Shown one piece after another: positions 22,509 to 34,041 of a DNA stretch of 64,000 nt. How positions within the stretch are numbered: position 1 is the first letter of the stretch; the number at the start of each line of letters is the position of its first letter. The position numbers and the translations under genes are program-made. The stretch covers positions 124,001 to 188,000 of the forward strand of contig RCSZ01000006.1 of NCBI GenBank assembly GCA_014898425.1, in the 5' to 3' direction. The DNA comes from Botryotinia globosa (taxonomy: Eukaryota; Ascomycota; Leotiomycetes; Helotiales; Sclerotiniaceae). The notes below the pieces were generated by a model. That model worked only from the letters and a program-made list of their open reading frames with translations, searched no databases and was not told the origin of the DNA.

Positions 22509-23690
22509 ATGATTTTCACTCAAGATTTATTAGTTTTCTTATTCCTTACTCTTCTCGCTCCCGTTAATGCTTTGCCTAAGAAAGATGCTGCTTCTTCTAC
22601 AACTAGTACGACAGAGGCAGCCACATCTGGCGGCATCACAACTGCATCGGATGGATCAATGATCCTAGATAAAACTGTTCAAATCAAGTAATTTTATACC
22701 ATTCTATTTCATACATAAATGCTAATCAAACAGTGGTTTACCCATCCGCTACAAAATCAGTGCTCCAGCCAATATGTTCACCTCAGCATCTGGTGTAACT
22801 GGCGGCACGGCATCAGCCAACACCACCGGAACAGCGGGTCTCAACGTTCTCCTTCACGGAGATGGAGGAACATCCTTTTTCGATTTCCCCAATCAAGCAG
22901 TGCAGAATAATCTCATGGGCGTCGTTGTTCTCGCTCCCAATAAAAATATGTTCTGGGGAGGCGGATCAGGTCTTCAACGTACGGATGGCGTCGCACATGC
23001 TGCTGCGGTTAATTCACTCATTCAAACACAACTCTCAAAGGATGTAGCATTCGACAATACGAATGTCTTTTTCACGGGTGTCTCGGGAGGTTCGCTTTTA
23101 CTTTCCGGATTTTTTATGCCGGCTTTTGGAGCGCAGTATAAGACGGGAGTTTTATTGAATTGTGGTGCTTTGACACCGCAGGTAGCGGTTGTAGACCCGG
23201 ATACGTTGGCGAAGAATACGAAGATTCATTTTCAAAGTTCGAAAGATGAATTGACGTTGTTGCAACCAGCTATTCCGGATGCAGTTGCTGCTTATGAGAA
23301 ATTGGCTACGGCAGCGGGAATGACGACGGATCAAATTGGCAGCCTGCAGACAGTGGACAATACACCAAACGGAGGGGGTCATTGGTATGTTTTCTCTTAA
23401 TCCCTGACAAAGATGGGAGGTGTGAATATTAGGTTCTCGAGCATAGCTAATCATTTGGGGGATATAGTGGATTCGATAATAAAGCTTTTGTGTCAGGAGT
23501 TCAATTGATGGCCACAAATTATGCTAATGTCATGTCCGCGAATGCTTCGGGTCAGGTTACGGGGATTGGAAATGTGTTGAAGGTATGTTTCCGAATTCTT
23601 GAGCTCCGGTGTTGCATCAATGCTCGAATATCCAAGACATGAACCCAGGCTAATATGTATGATAGACAGTGGTGGGAAATGAGAAATTAA
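22509..23690 (+). CDS. Secreted alpha/beta-hydrolase (esterase-like)
   Basis: Four exons: 22509-22687, 22734-23384, 23468-23582 and 23649-23690, 328 aa; introns have GTAATT or GTATGT donors. The last short exon (ANMYDRQWWEMRN) is the least certain; reading through instead ends at about 23640. A signal peptide (MIFTQDLLVFLFLTLLAPVNA) is followed by a Ser/Thr-rich linker to about residue 55. The hydrolase domain shows an oxyanion-type HGDGG (101-105), the nucleophile elbow TGVSGGS with Ser177, and a C-terminal histidine in PNGGGHC formed across the third splice junction. This order fits secreted fungal esterases acting on polyesters or carbohydrate esters. Related sequences are often mislabelled 'cyclin-like F-box', a label the sequence does not support. 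Substrate unknown. Confidence 0.78.
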
Positions 23691-24547
23691 CTTTTGTTAG
23701 TACTAATTGACGGAGCGGCGATTGAGATACTAAGGGTAGAATCCTTTGGTAGAACCAAGGCAATGGATTGGGAGTTTATGGACTGTTAGATAACTTTGTC
23801 TGTGTCGCGGCTGGACGAAGGAACGAGATGGCTTTGGCGTTTAAAGATATACCCAAAACTGAGGGCCCGGCATATTTATTGAGCTCTTTCGCATCTTTTT
23901 AGCTTTTATTTTTAGTCGGGGCTTCAGAAATCAATTTTCTTGTAATCTTCCAATCGTTCTTGCCTTCTTTACCGCCTGTATATGAAGTGTAGACACACTG
24001 GTTCGTCACGGATATATCAACTTGCCCATTTTCAGTTCTTTTTTCTTTTCTCCATTGCATGACACGAATGAAATTCACTTAATCTGATTTCAAAATACCA
24101 GAATTAGGAATTAAGATCTTCATGCTATACATACTATTCACGCTATACTGTAATTCCCTCAGAAGAATCTCATTCACCTCGATGAGATGGCCCATCGTAC
24201 GATGTGCACATAGCACATAGCACGAGATAGGAAAGTGAATGGAGATTCAGGCACCGGTAAAGAATGGACTGACTTTCCTGTCTCACCTGCACCCTTTTAT
24301 TGTCTACATTTACTTCGTTCTCTGCCTCGTTAAATGATACACAACCTCAATTTTCGTCAAATCTGGTCTCAAAGTCAGGGATTCTTCTGCCTGCTACATT
24401 CCGCGCCAGCGTATGATTCTACAATTACGAATAATCAACGGTTCGTTCTTCATTGTCGCAGCCCACATACGGGTAACGACCTTTCGATCTACTGGTCCTT
24501 TGTCAGACAATTACTGGTTCCCAAACCCAGCTGTCTTTCCTATCATA
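23691..24547. other. Intergenic region
   Basis: No gene seen. The segment 24334-24682 has short overlapping frames that are shadows of the following gene's first exon and intron. Confidence 0.45.
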
Positions 24548-25410
24548 ATGAACGATGATCACACACTCTCTCGGGCGGTTCGGGAAAAATTGACAAGATG
24601 GAAGGTAAGTCGGTCTTCACAATCTGATTCTTCGAAAATCTATCCAATGCTAAAACTTTACAGGGAAAGGCAGGATCAATAGCCCGCTGATGTGGGAGAA
24701 AGAATTTCTTGAGACGAATTCGATCAAATGCTAGAAAAGTAGTCGCTCCTATCGATTCATCTCTTGTACCGCGGGATGTTAACGAACTCGACAATAAATG
24801 CAACAGAGTATTTCACCCATTTTCAAGACTTCCAATTGAGCTACGTCTAGAAATATGGCGGATGAGTTGGGGAAGTCGTAATATTGGAATTGTCACGAAA
24901 TTTATTTACCGTCAAGAAAGTGACTACAGCATGCATCTAGACGTCACTGAACTGAAAACTTCCACTTCACCACCATCGACGGTATCTATCAATCGAGAAA
25001 GTCGAGCACAAACCTTGCTACACTATAGGTCATTCGCCCTTGGACCTCTAGCCTATAGATATGTAGTCTCGGAATTTTACTTCAATTATGAGTTTGATAC
25101 AATAACTATGATTCCAGTGAATGAATACGGCTACTACATAATCTCTTTTGGAGACCATGAAATTCACACCAATCATCAGTCTGCTTACTCTTACCTATCG
25201 GAGTTGATTCTTCTAGCCAATTCATCTCTCGAGGGAATTGCTTATGATGATGATGCACCAAATGTTCCGAATGATCTGACTCCTATAGGGTATACACCAA
25301 TCATTTCGAGCCATTCAAGCCCTCCTGGACATCTATTGATTATCCTATATGTGCTCGCAATCCCTGGTTATGTGCAAAATGAAAAGGCCTCTTATGGAAT
25401 TTTTCGCTGA
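24548..25410 (+). CDS. 2EXR-domain protein, short form
   Basis: Proposed exons 24548-24604 and 24703-25410, 254 aa. Donor is AAG|GTAAGT. The strong-looking acceptor at 24663 (TTACAG) keeps the frame but meets a TGA at 24688-24690. The next in-frame acceptor, AAG at 24702, has a CTGAT branch site just upstream and avoids the stop, so I used it. The 2EXR domain (PF20150) begins at about residue 57: FHPFSRLPIELRLEIWRMSW, then SRNIGIV, STVSINRESRAQTLLHYRSF and FYFNYEFDTI. These fungal proteins are widely expanded in leotiomycetes and of unknown function; they resemble F-box-like modules in layout. It is shorter than its neighbours and its tail (IPGYVQNEKASYGIFR) does not match them, so it may be truncated. 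Confidence 0.72.
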
Positions 25411-26282
25411 TCGCCACAATAGAAGAGGAACGAAGTGACATCAGAGTACAGATTTGCTGGTAGCGGGCGTTTTGGGGTGTTTATGAATTGGAAATCACGG
25501 CTTGTCAAGAAGTTTACAATGAAACTCCGATATTCCATTCGACTAAAAGTATCGATGTGGAAGTATGCCTGCTTTGTTGCGTTGATTTCGACTCAATAAT
25601 AGTTATTTTACATCATTGTTCGCTTTTCAATCGCTCCTCTTGATATTCCACATTTAGCCTTGATAGGTTATTCATTTATAATTACCACTCCGAGTAATCT
25701 TGGTATTCTCATGTATAAAAAAGTCTCCGGAAATTGAAAGACTGCAAGCTCTTTCGAACCTCTATATCCGCTTTCATTGGGATATACTTGCAGGAACGAA
25801 AATAATCTCCCAACTTATGCTTCACTCCTTGGTAGTTGGATTTCCATTTCTCGGATAAAAGCTTTGTTGATCTCACGCGAATTCTGCGATAATTGATCGT
25901 GCTTAGAGCTTGTATCTGGTGTCAAATTGTTAACAAGATGCTTTTGGTATTCGTACAATCTTTTCTGCAGCTAACCATAGAGAAATCCTATTCTTGCTGT
26001 AAAATCATTCGATGGCTAAGAAGATATCTTGCCTCGATGTTCTTCACGGAATAGGCTTATTAACATCAAAAATATCTAAGCGCAACGCAGCGGGTCCAGA
26101 AGTGGGGGAGAACATCTTTCTTCACGTTCTTCCGGAGAAAGGTCTCCTCCCCCAATTGAAAACCCCTTTCTGTATAGGTGTATTGAAAACCCACGTAATA
26201 TCTTCTTCGATGCTGCCCATGAGCCTATGCAAAAGTAGATCTAGGGGTACGAGATAAAATCATATAAAAGAGCAAAAAGAAA
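25411..26282. other. Intergenic region
   Basis: No gene seen. The last bases, CTTTTTGC near 26274 and TTTTT on the minus strand, supply the Pol III terminator of the tRNA gene. Confidence 0.45.
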
Positions 26283-26354
26283 TGCAACTGCCGTGAATCG
26301 AACACGAACCTCCACCTTGGAAGGGTGGAATCCTAACCATTGGACCACAGAAGC
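26283..26354 (-). tRNA. tRNA-Gly (anticodon UCC)
   Basis: The minus strand folds as a tRNA of 72 nt without intron. D arm GTCC-AATGGTTA-GGAT, anticodon stem CCACC/GGTGG with loop CTTCCAA (anticodon TCC), T arm TCGTG-TTCGATT-CACGG and discriminator A are all present. The A box (TGGTCCAATGG) and B box (GTTCGATTC) are intact and the transcript runs into a T5 terminator. The acceptor stem is unusual: GCTTCTG faces CAGTTGC, so pairs 3-70 and 4-69 are U-U mismatches. It may still be functional or may be a degenerate copy. Confidence 0.88.
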
Positions 26355-27121
26355 TATGAGCTTGTTGATGGAAGAGATCCTCAAAATTAAATATATATCA
26401 TCATAACAAAAACATGCAGATGGTGTGTGGGGGGTGATGGTGGAAAGTGGGTGGAGTGGAGTACAGATTAATTCGGGAAGCGAACGATGGTGGGGTACGG
26501 TGACTTTGAAAGTTCGGAAGAGCTCTCCAATCGTCACAAATGAGAATTGAGAGATAAATTGATACATTTATTTGGTGATTTGATATGTACTGGATGGTTA
26601 CTAGTAAAGTTTCACACGAATAATTTATCGTACCACGAGTTTGTTTCGAGGTAATAGATGATATTATCGCATGTTAGAATTTTCCTACTGGCATGCGGAA
26701 ACAGGAATACTTGGTCGTCGCTTGCTACTAGGTAAGCGAAAGGGGCATTTATTTGTGGTGTGAATGGCTCTCGCCCGATGTCATCGATATCGATGTTACA
26801 CGAACCACATTCTAGATCGCATAAGTTTCGAATCTGTAATCCAGCCTAGCTGGTATATGAGAACCTCTTACACATCGACTTAAATCAAAGCGCATTTTAA
26901 TCACAGTGAGTCAGAGTTCGCTTCGAAATCCTGATTCGTGCTACTGTTCTCCGTATCCCCCATATTCACATCAACACCACATCTTTGTATGCATACCCGC
27001 TTCCTCTCACAAATTTCTCGCCATCACCTAGACATTCGATAAAAATCTCAAGACAAACAAAATTTCACCATAACAAAACACGAGAACCATCTGTATCGAA
27101 AAATTGATTCCCACACATCTC
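26355..27121. other. Intergenic region
   Basis: No gene seen. The right part is the promoter and 5' leader of the broken secreted-protein gene that starts at 27122. Confidence 0.45.
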
Positions 27122-28181
27122 ATGAAGATTATCATTCTCTTCATCATGATTGCTTCCGCACCTGCGGCTGTTATTGGATTCTCTGCCCCTCAAGAAAGTC
27201 CCAAGAGTGTTTCTATCTTCTCTACTGGCATCTCGACAATCCTTGTTTTCGAGACACCTACAGCGACTATACATAGACAATGACCGATTATTTAAATCAC
27301 ACTAAAAAATAGCGATTCACTATACTTTTTATAATAATTTATTAATGTTTATGATATTATTTTTCAATTGAAATTTTTACAAGATATTATTTTTGTTTTT
27401 ATATTAATAATTTATATTTTCAGTTTTAAAATTTTAAAATCAATTATACCATTAGATTTTCAATAATATAATAATACTTTGTAAAAGTTTTTCAAATTTC
27501 GCTTATTTTCTTAATAGATTCTAAAATATTTAAATTGCTATATTTCAAAACTACTTAGATTAATCAATATAATCCTAAAAATAATTGATTTATTTTTTTT
27601 TGAAATCATTAATTAAATCTTACTAAAAGTATATTAATAAATATTATTAATAAATATTATTAATTAAAATTCATTTATATTAAAATTTATTCGTTTTAAA
27701 AATGAGTTTTGGTGTGATTTAGATGATTGGCGGCCATTATCTGTGCCCTAGTACTATAGCGGCTTCTTCAAAGATAGAAGTGTACAACTTACTACGTACA
27801 CAACATCCTCCCAAATTGCAGGTTCAACATATACTGAAATCTTCGGTGAGAAATGCATAATTAAATCTCATCATCAGGACCTCAGTAACAAATCGAACAG
27901 CCGGATGTTGTTTCTTGCGCTCTACTGAACCAGGTTCCTGCCAAGACAATCCCTCATCTCATCCGGCATATGTTACAAAGACAGTGACCTATTACCTTAA
28001 AAATGGGGGACCGGAAGCACCCTCAAAAACAGATCTCCCACCGACTATTGGAAATCCAACGAGAATTCCGGCTCCTAGTTCGAGTGAGGGTAATGGAATG
28101 ATACCTGCGAATTTGATGCTGATGGTTTTGTTCTCTGTTGTAGGAGTTTTAAACGGAATGGGACTTTTGCTTTGTGGTTAG
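27122..28181 (+). pseudogene. Small secreted, GPI-type protein gene split by a 435-bp AT-rich element
   Basis: The left part, 27122-27283, encodes a signal peptide (MKIIILFIMIASAPAAVIGF) and a short Ser/Thr-rich stretch, then meets TGA seven bases before the insertion. The right part is open from 27752: ...TTYTTSSQIAGSTYTEIF up to 27845, a 55-bp intron (donor GTGAGA, acceptor ACAG), then 27901-28181 with AGCCFLRSTEPGSCQDN and a hydrophobic C-terminus (NLMLMVLFSVVGVLNGMGLL) like a GPI-attachment signal. The motif GCCF-x8-GSC matches GCCFRSNGIPGSC in the paralogue at 28678, at the same position after a phase-1 intron. The two halves are not in one simple frame, so the gene is probably inactive. 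An unusual intron spanning the element cannot be fully excluded. Confidence 0.68.
27290..27724. mobile_element. AT-rich MITE-like element with terminal inverted repeats
   Basis: The ends are inverted repeats of ATYTAAATCACACYAAAA (27290-27307 and, inverted, 27707-27724); the two differences are C/T. A GATT sits directly outside each end (27286-27289 and 27725-27728), a possible 4-bp target duplication. An alternative reading is a TA duplication with ends at 27295 and 27719. The interior is extremely AT-rich with no coding capacity, as expected for a short non-autonomous element degraded by RIP. It lies inside the secreted-protein gene. Confidence 0.7.
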
Positions 28182-28677
28182 ACAAACGTATCGGAGGATG
28201 AATATTAGACCGGAGAGTGCTAGGATGTTGTGTCGCTAGGAGGATTGCAGAAGTGTAGAACTAATTAGAGCCTGAAATTTTTTTTCATTATGATGAACAC
28301 TTTTACCTTTTGACCGCTGAACTGAACCTGTCACTAAATACTTAGCATAAGGATCTATTAATAGATTTTGTTATAACAACCGAAATATGAGTATCATAGA
28401 ATCGAAATACCCAGTCATTGGTTATTTGAAGTGAATGTTGAAGAATTGCATGACTAGGAAATGTCGAGTCACCCGTCATAGGATGCACTATTAAGTATCT
28501 GTCTGAGAATCTATTTGATAACATAGTGTTCATTACTTTTTTACAAAAAGGTTTGAGAACCCATTTAGAATATTGATTCCAATAAAACAAAGCGCACTCA
28601 AACCCTTAAATATCAGATTCCTTAGACTTGGCGATTGATCTTACCAGACGCATCGTTTGCGATTTCCAACATCCAAC
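28182..28677. other. Intergenic region
   Basis: No gene seen; promoter side of the next small secreted-protein gene. Confidence 0.5.
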
Positions 28678-29218
28678 ATGATCTCCTCACGCTTTAACAG
28701 AATCATAATTATTTTTGCCTTAATCAACTTCGCCTTCACAAACATTGCCCAAGCAACGTTTTCTATCAGTCTGCCTCAAATAATGGCAAGCGGATGTCCA
28801 GCCAATCCAACTGCGACAAATAGTTCTCACCTTCGATCCTTTCTTTCGCCCAACTCGAGCACCACTACTTGGACATCCGCGTCCTCTACCTATACCCAAA
28901 TATTGCGTAAGTTCTGCTCCAATTTATTATCACATGGGTAATCGCTAATCAATACCTCTTCTAGCTGGTTGCTGCTTTCGGAGCAATGGAATTCCAGGAT
29001 CATGCGAGACTCAACTCACTTGCAAGCCACAAACAGGAACTCCAGTAGCGTCAACCACAGTACCGACTCCAAGCTCTACCGTATCTGCAACTCCAAATCA
29101 TAGTCCAAGCCCTAGTCATAGTTCAGGACGGCGGAGCATGGAGCTGGAAGCCTCTCTACTACGCTCGTTGGCTTTATTGGGACTGATTTCGATGGCTTTC
29201 AGTTATTTGGGGTTTTGA
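28678..29218 (+). CDS. Small secreted Cys-containing protein with GPI-type C-terminus
   Basis: Exons 28678-28906 and 28965-29218 encode 160 aa; the 58-bp intron (GTAAGT...CTAG) is in phase 1. The start at 28678 (MISSRFNRIIIIFALINF) gives a clear signal peptide ending near ...NIAQA. The mature part has ASGCPANP, a Ser/Thr-rich segment, then PGCCFRSNGIPGSCETQLTC, a Pro/Ser/Thr linker and a hydrophobic C-terminus (LLRSLALLGLISMAFSYLGF) preceded by small residues, as in GPI-anchored wall proteins. The cysteine module and intron position match the broken gene at 27122, so they are tandem paralogues. No known domain is recognised. A cell-wall or effector-like role is an inference from size, secretion signal and clustering. 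Confidence 0.75.
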
Positions 29219-30130
29219 TATTGAGAGAGGATGGATTTGATAAATTGTGAATGGAAGGCTATTTGCGGGAAAGACGGGAAACTTTCCACTCATAGACTGA
29301 GAGGGGATCATCCATGGGTGAGATCAATATCATATAGTAATTTAAAATGCCTTGTTTTTGGACAACACCTAGAAAGAAATCGCACAGAGTCGAGAGTTCA
29401 AGGACTACTGTGGAATCGAAGTGTAGATCAGTGCTTTGAGTTTTTGCAATGTGAATGTAGCTCGGAATGATTCATAGATGTGTATTCTACCTACTCCAAG
29501 GCCTCTCTCATGTTAATAGAACTCTTCATTCATATTTGGGAGGATATATTTACGCAGAGGAAAACATGGAAGTTCAAATCCCGCATTATGAAAGTGAAGA
29601 TAAAATGCCCAAAATCAAGTAAGATGTTTGGGTAAAAAAGGACTCAGCCGAAGAGAGACCTAGATGACATCAGACCCAATAAATGGGAAGGTATATGGTA
29701 TCTGATGGTCCACACTAGCAGATAGATTACAATCTTCTAGTATTGGAAAGCTGTATGGTAATCAGAAACAGTTAGAATGTATTGGACTCCATTCGATGGC
29801 TCAATTGTTTGGGGAATAAAAAGTCTCAGGCCCTTGGACGTAGATTTGGACCGCACACTACAGTCTTGAGATATCTGAATAGTCCCATGAAAAGATTCAC
29901 TCCAACAATATCACTCATGCATCCAGAGGTAATGAGGTACTGAGGGACTTAGGCATATATAATGCAGAACACAAAGCTTCTTACCTTGTACCCGACAACT
30001 TTCAATTCTTCCATCAGAATACCACAGATTGATCCATCGATAAAACCTCATCGACAAAACTATCAGTTAAGCGTAAGGATATCAATATAAAACAACTATC
30101 AATCACCTATTACGACATCAGATCATAATC
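29219..30130. other. Intergenic region
   Basis: No gene seen. A TATA-like box at 29956 probably belongs to the gene at 30131. Confidence 0.5.
29956..29962 (+). promoter_or_regulatory. TATA-like box TATATAA
   Basis: TATATAA lies 169 bp before the start codon at 30131, and the intervening leader is C/A-rich as expected for a fungal 5' UTR. Confidence 0.4.
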
Positions 30131-30750
30131 ATGGTTTGCACAAATTTCAAAAATGCGGTTGTCTTGTTCGTTATTTTCAAACTCGCCTTTCTCTCTGTCG
30201 CTCAGAACTTGCCCCCGATTCCTCCACCAGAATCTGTAGCAACAACTTTGCATTTATCAAGTGGATCCACGAATACTCAGACTACCAAATCATCTAGAAC
30301 ATTAATCACCAGTCTGGTAGTTATTACGGGTGGATTCGAGCCCACTGTCACCCTCACAATTGTGGCTCCGGCACCAACCTCCACCGTCTCTTACACTTCG
30401 ACTTCAACTTCTACCTCTATCTTGACTTTCACCTCGGCCCATAGCCCTATCCCGACTTCAAAACCCACCACCGTCACTGCCGCTTCGTCTTCCGCTTCCA
30501 TTTCGAATTCGGTTCCGATTGCCGGCTCTAGCCCAACTTCCACTTCCTCCGCCGGTACACAGACTAAGAGTAAGATCTTTCAGCCATTATGACTATTAGT
30601 TTGGCAATTGCTAATTGAATTGATTTAGGCAACCCCAGCACCACAAGTCCAACTCAGAGCTTGGGACTGAAAAGCATGGATACAGATTCCTTCTTGATAG
30701 TTGTTACAATTGTTTTGGGCTTGCTTGTCATTCTGGAATTCTTCATTTAA
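30131..30750 (+). CDS. Small secreted Ser/Thr-rich protein with GPI-type C-terminus
   Basis: Exons 30131-30569 and 30629-30750, 186 aa; the intron (GTAAGA...TTAG, 59 bp) is in phase 1. MVCTNFKNAVVLFVIFKLAF is a signal peptide. The body is dominated by Thr, Ser and Pro (for example TSTSTSTSILTFTSAHSPIP), typical of O-mannosylated wall proteins, and has almost no cysteine. The second exon adds a short linker and a strongly hydrophobic end (SFLIVVTIVLGLLVILEFFI). Signal exon, phase-1 intron and short hydrophobic tail exon are the same layout as its two upstream neighbours. Probably GPI-anchored at the surface; molecular role unknown. Confidence 0.73.
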
Positions 30751-31273
30751 TGTAATCAAAGAAAATTAGTCTGTTCATTTGAGGTGAGAGAATATATCCT
30801 GGGCTATCATGCTAGGAGATGAGAAATTTAGGGAGGAACTGGTTTTGTAGGATGAGTATATGAATTCCTAAAAATATTCTTCTGTTGAATTGATCATGAT
30901 ATTGAGGATGACTACTGTGATAGTACGTGATTCATTGGTCTCTGTATGACTGGGTGTATGATTTGGTCGCTGAACCCCCTTCAAATCACATCATCTCGTG
31001 AAATTGACTTCGCAATTCCAAAATCCATGGATCATACTTAAGATAGATGACTCAATTTTTCCAGGAACGAACACATCAAAAGCACTCCAAATGACCCTAA
31101 GAGTTTCTTAGAACACTGCAATCCGACACTCCATACGTTGAAACACGGCATAGTAAAACTATCTCGTCTCAACAAGCACCACTTGCAAGTAAATTGTCTC
31201 ATAGAAAAGTATTCCAATCAGCTTCAAGCAAAGTTAGCTTAACAACACCTACAAACGAGAACACTTCATCATC
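30751..31273. other. Intergenic region
   Basis: No gene seen; promoter side of the next gene. Confidence 0.5.
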
Positions 31274-31783
31274 ATGATTTTTCCGCGCGTCCAAATTTTC
31301 ATCATTTTTCAAATGTTCCTCATCTTCACGCTCATTTCCTCAGCATCAGCAAAAGGTAAGTTAACGACAAAGACGAAGCAAAAGCCAAAGCCAACGAAAG
31401 ACAGTTCATTAAAATCCTGCGTGTATCAAACACCCGCCGGTTTTTCAAACGACCCTGTTGCAACTAAGTCGAAGTACACCGTCACAGTCACTGCTGGTAT
31501 TACTGTTTCCACTTCTGTTTATGGTAAGCAAAGGAATTGTCTACTTCGCGGCATATTTAACTAATGAAAATCTTATGATGGCTGTTGTTTCTTGGAAAAT
31601 CCCCCAAAAGAATGTTCCTCTGCACAATGTCACGGAGCATGCACCGAGAAGCCAAAAAATGGCAAGAAGAGTTCCGCACAAAGAAGCGTAGAAAACGGCG
31701 AGAGGGTATGGTCCAAATTCCTTGCAGCTACGATGTTTTTTCTATTATGGGATATGAAAAAAGGGACATGTGAGGAAAAATAG
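31274..31783 (+). CDS. Small secreted Lys/Thr-rich protein
   Basis: Exons 31274-31523 and 31611-31783, 140 aa; the 87-bp intron (GTAAGC...AAAG) is in phase 1. A signal peptide (MIFPRVQIFIIFQMFLIF...SASA) is followed by a very Lys/Thr-rich segment (KLTTKTKQKPKPTKD), a Thr/Val stretch and then ECSSAQCHGACTEKPKNGKK. A hydrophobic segment FLAATMFFLLW near the end is followed by a charged tail with one Cys (DMKKGTCEEK), which is unlike a GPI signal. The acceptor is not fully certain because other AGs lie nearby, but this one restores a frame with three cysteines. It is the fourth member of the local cluster by position and gene layout. Confidence 0.6.
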
Positions 31784-34041
31784 TATGATATATTACTGCT
31801 GGTACCGGATTATATGCATATGTACCTCTAGTAGCACCGGTGGGTGCGAGACCTGAGTATTTAGTAGCCTGATTTTGTATTCATCGAGTAAACGTACATA
31901 AAAATGGCAATTTGAGCACAGCCAAAAGTCTTGCATATCTGAGTTCGTCATTTCCTAAGTATACAACGAGAATTGAATCGTAGCTGAGGAGTCAAAGTCC
32001 GTGATTCGATAAAACAACAATTGCAATGACTATGATGTTGAACGATATGCAATGATCACAAACATAAATATACTACATTTGCATCGAATCAAGACATGAA
32101 GAAAATAATTACTCGAAGTACGACAACATCCTCAATGACTAGCAGCAAGTCTCTGTAGAACCTTTGCAAGTATTTTCTTGACCACAATTATTATATTTTC
32201 ACACTTTATCACTGCTAATGTCACTCTAAACCTTCTCACCCCGTATAAGAGTCTCTATTGAATCAAAAGACCCGTTCAAGATTTAGCGAACGAGTAGCGA
32301 GTCATCAGTCATTAACAACCTGGACACTACACCATTAATGTATAATAAGGTGCTTCTATTAAAAATATTTAAGTTTCAATTCAGTATAGAAATCACTTTC
32401 AAACAATAATCCAGTTTTCATACGTGAGATAAAGAATGATGTTGACCTGTAGGCGTTCTAGTGTATTTAGTTACCAACTGTCAGGGCTTACTGCATGGCC
32501 TGGTTGTAGAGCATTTTCTTGCGATAGTTGATTCTGTAATTGGACTCGCAGAATAAATACGAACTTTGAAGTATCAATGGGTAGAAAAACGATGGTATTA
32601 TGTGGAATTGTTTACCGAGGACCCCTTGAAAGGCGCAAAAGAGTTGCACTAAATATAGCTAACACCCAATGTAGTCTTGACGCTAGGAAATGCTGAATGA
32701 GAACATCGAAAGGGGTGGAACTGGATTTGAAAGCTCGATCTTCACCAAATAATGAAGAAAACAATGGTATGTAATGCCGAGACAAAAGCTACAGCTCAAC
32801 TTTAAGGGCCAAATATGGCAACCCAATCTTCCAAGGTTCCCCTCTTCGAGAACGCGAACATGTGGCTTCCACATCCATGTCATTATCACAGCACCTAATT
32901 CCTCCTCCATATATCCTGGGTATAACTTGAGTTTTCGATATGCATACCAAGAAAAATTTCATCGACATGTCCCAAGTGGAATACTCCGCAAAAGAGAAAC
33001 TCCTTGATAGCGAGATTCTACTGCCGCTTCTATGCCCGATGTTTTCTGACCCATTCACCATTTTGTAGGACTGTCGGCTTCTTCATTTCTGTGATACCCG
33101 ACCCTGATGTATAAGATATGTCAGAGGATCTCTATCGGTATGTATTCACATCAAGATAAGAATTTGCGTAGAAAATCGTCGCATATCAAGGAAAGGCGGG
33201 GGCTCACAGTAGAACTGCACGAAACCTGCAATTCTAAAGCGGTGAATCCGATCTGCAGATGTGATGTACTCTGAGATCGTGATGTATATACAGTTTACAC
33301 TCTCATTTACTCCCTCCAAGGGTTCACCACATTAGGGTGGGAGGGCGAAAGATTTAATACCTGTATGTGGTGCTCTCTATGAATCTTCAATTCTTTTAGT
33401 TTTATTAGAATTTGGAGAACTAAAATTGAATCTATCAATATGTATTTATTCAAAATTATATAATATATTTATATTTATTTCATTTTTGAAATTTTTCAAT
33501 TCTATAAATTATTTTTATTAATATCTTGATATTTTTTATATATTGAGGTATTTATTCTTTTTAGATGTATAAAGTTTATTATATAATAAAAAGAAGTAAT
33601 ATTAGAATAGAAAGATTGATTAAAAAAATCACTTGGGGTTTTCAAATTTTCGATATTTATTTGTATATATAAATATTGAAAATATTATAAAGAGGATTTA
33701 TTTAAAAAGATTCAAACTATATAGAATTATTATTTATATTACAAATCATTTTAATTAATAAAAAAGAAATATTTTCAATAACTAGATTATATAAAGAATA
33801 GAGCAATCTATATAATTATATAATATAAAGACTTAAAATAGTATGTAAGATTTATAAAAGTATTATAATATTATAGAATTAGAGATTCAAATTTATTTAA
33901 AAGGTTTTCCTTATCATTTTGAGATTTTTCATTTTTTAAATAGGATTTGATTATAATTCCTTAATATAGCCTATCTTAATACGCCTTGAAAGATCTCCCC
34001 CTAAACGTTAAACTAATATCATATCATACCATACCACATTA
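31784..34041. other. Intergenic region with an AT-rich block at about 33336-34032
   Basis: No gene could be supported; the short frames at 32683-33061 overlap on both strands and lack signals. From about 33390 to 34030 the DNA becomes very AT-rich with no coding capacity or terminal inverted repeat. A 10-bp direct repeat, ACCACATTAG, lies on both sides (33326-33335 and 34033-34042) and may mark an insertion. Confidence 0.45.

Noticed and set aside
32683..33061. Overlapping frames on both strands
   Set aside because: They are mutual shadows of similar length, without signal peptide, domain or splice context.
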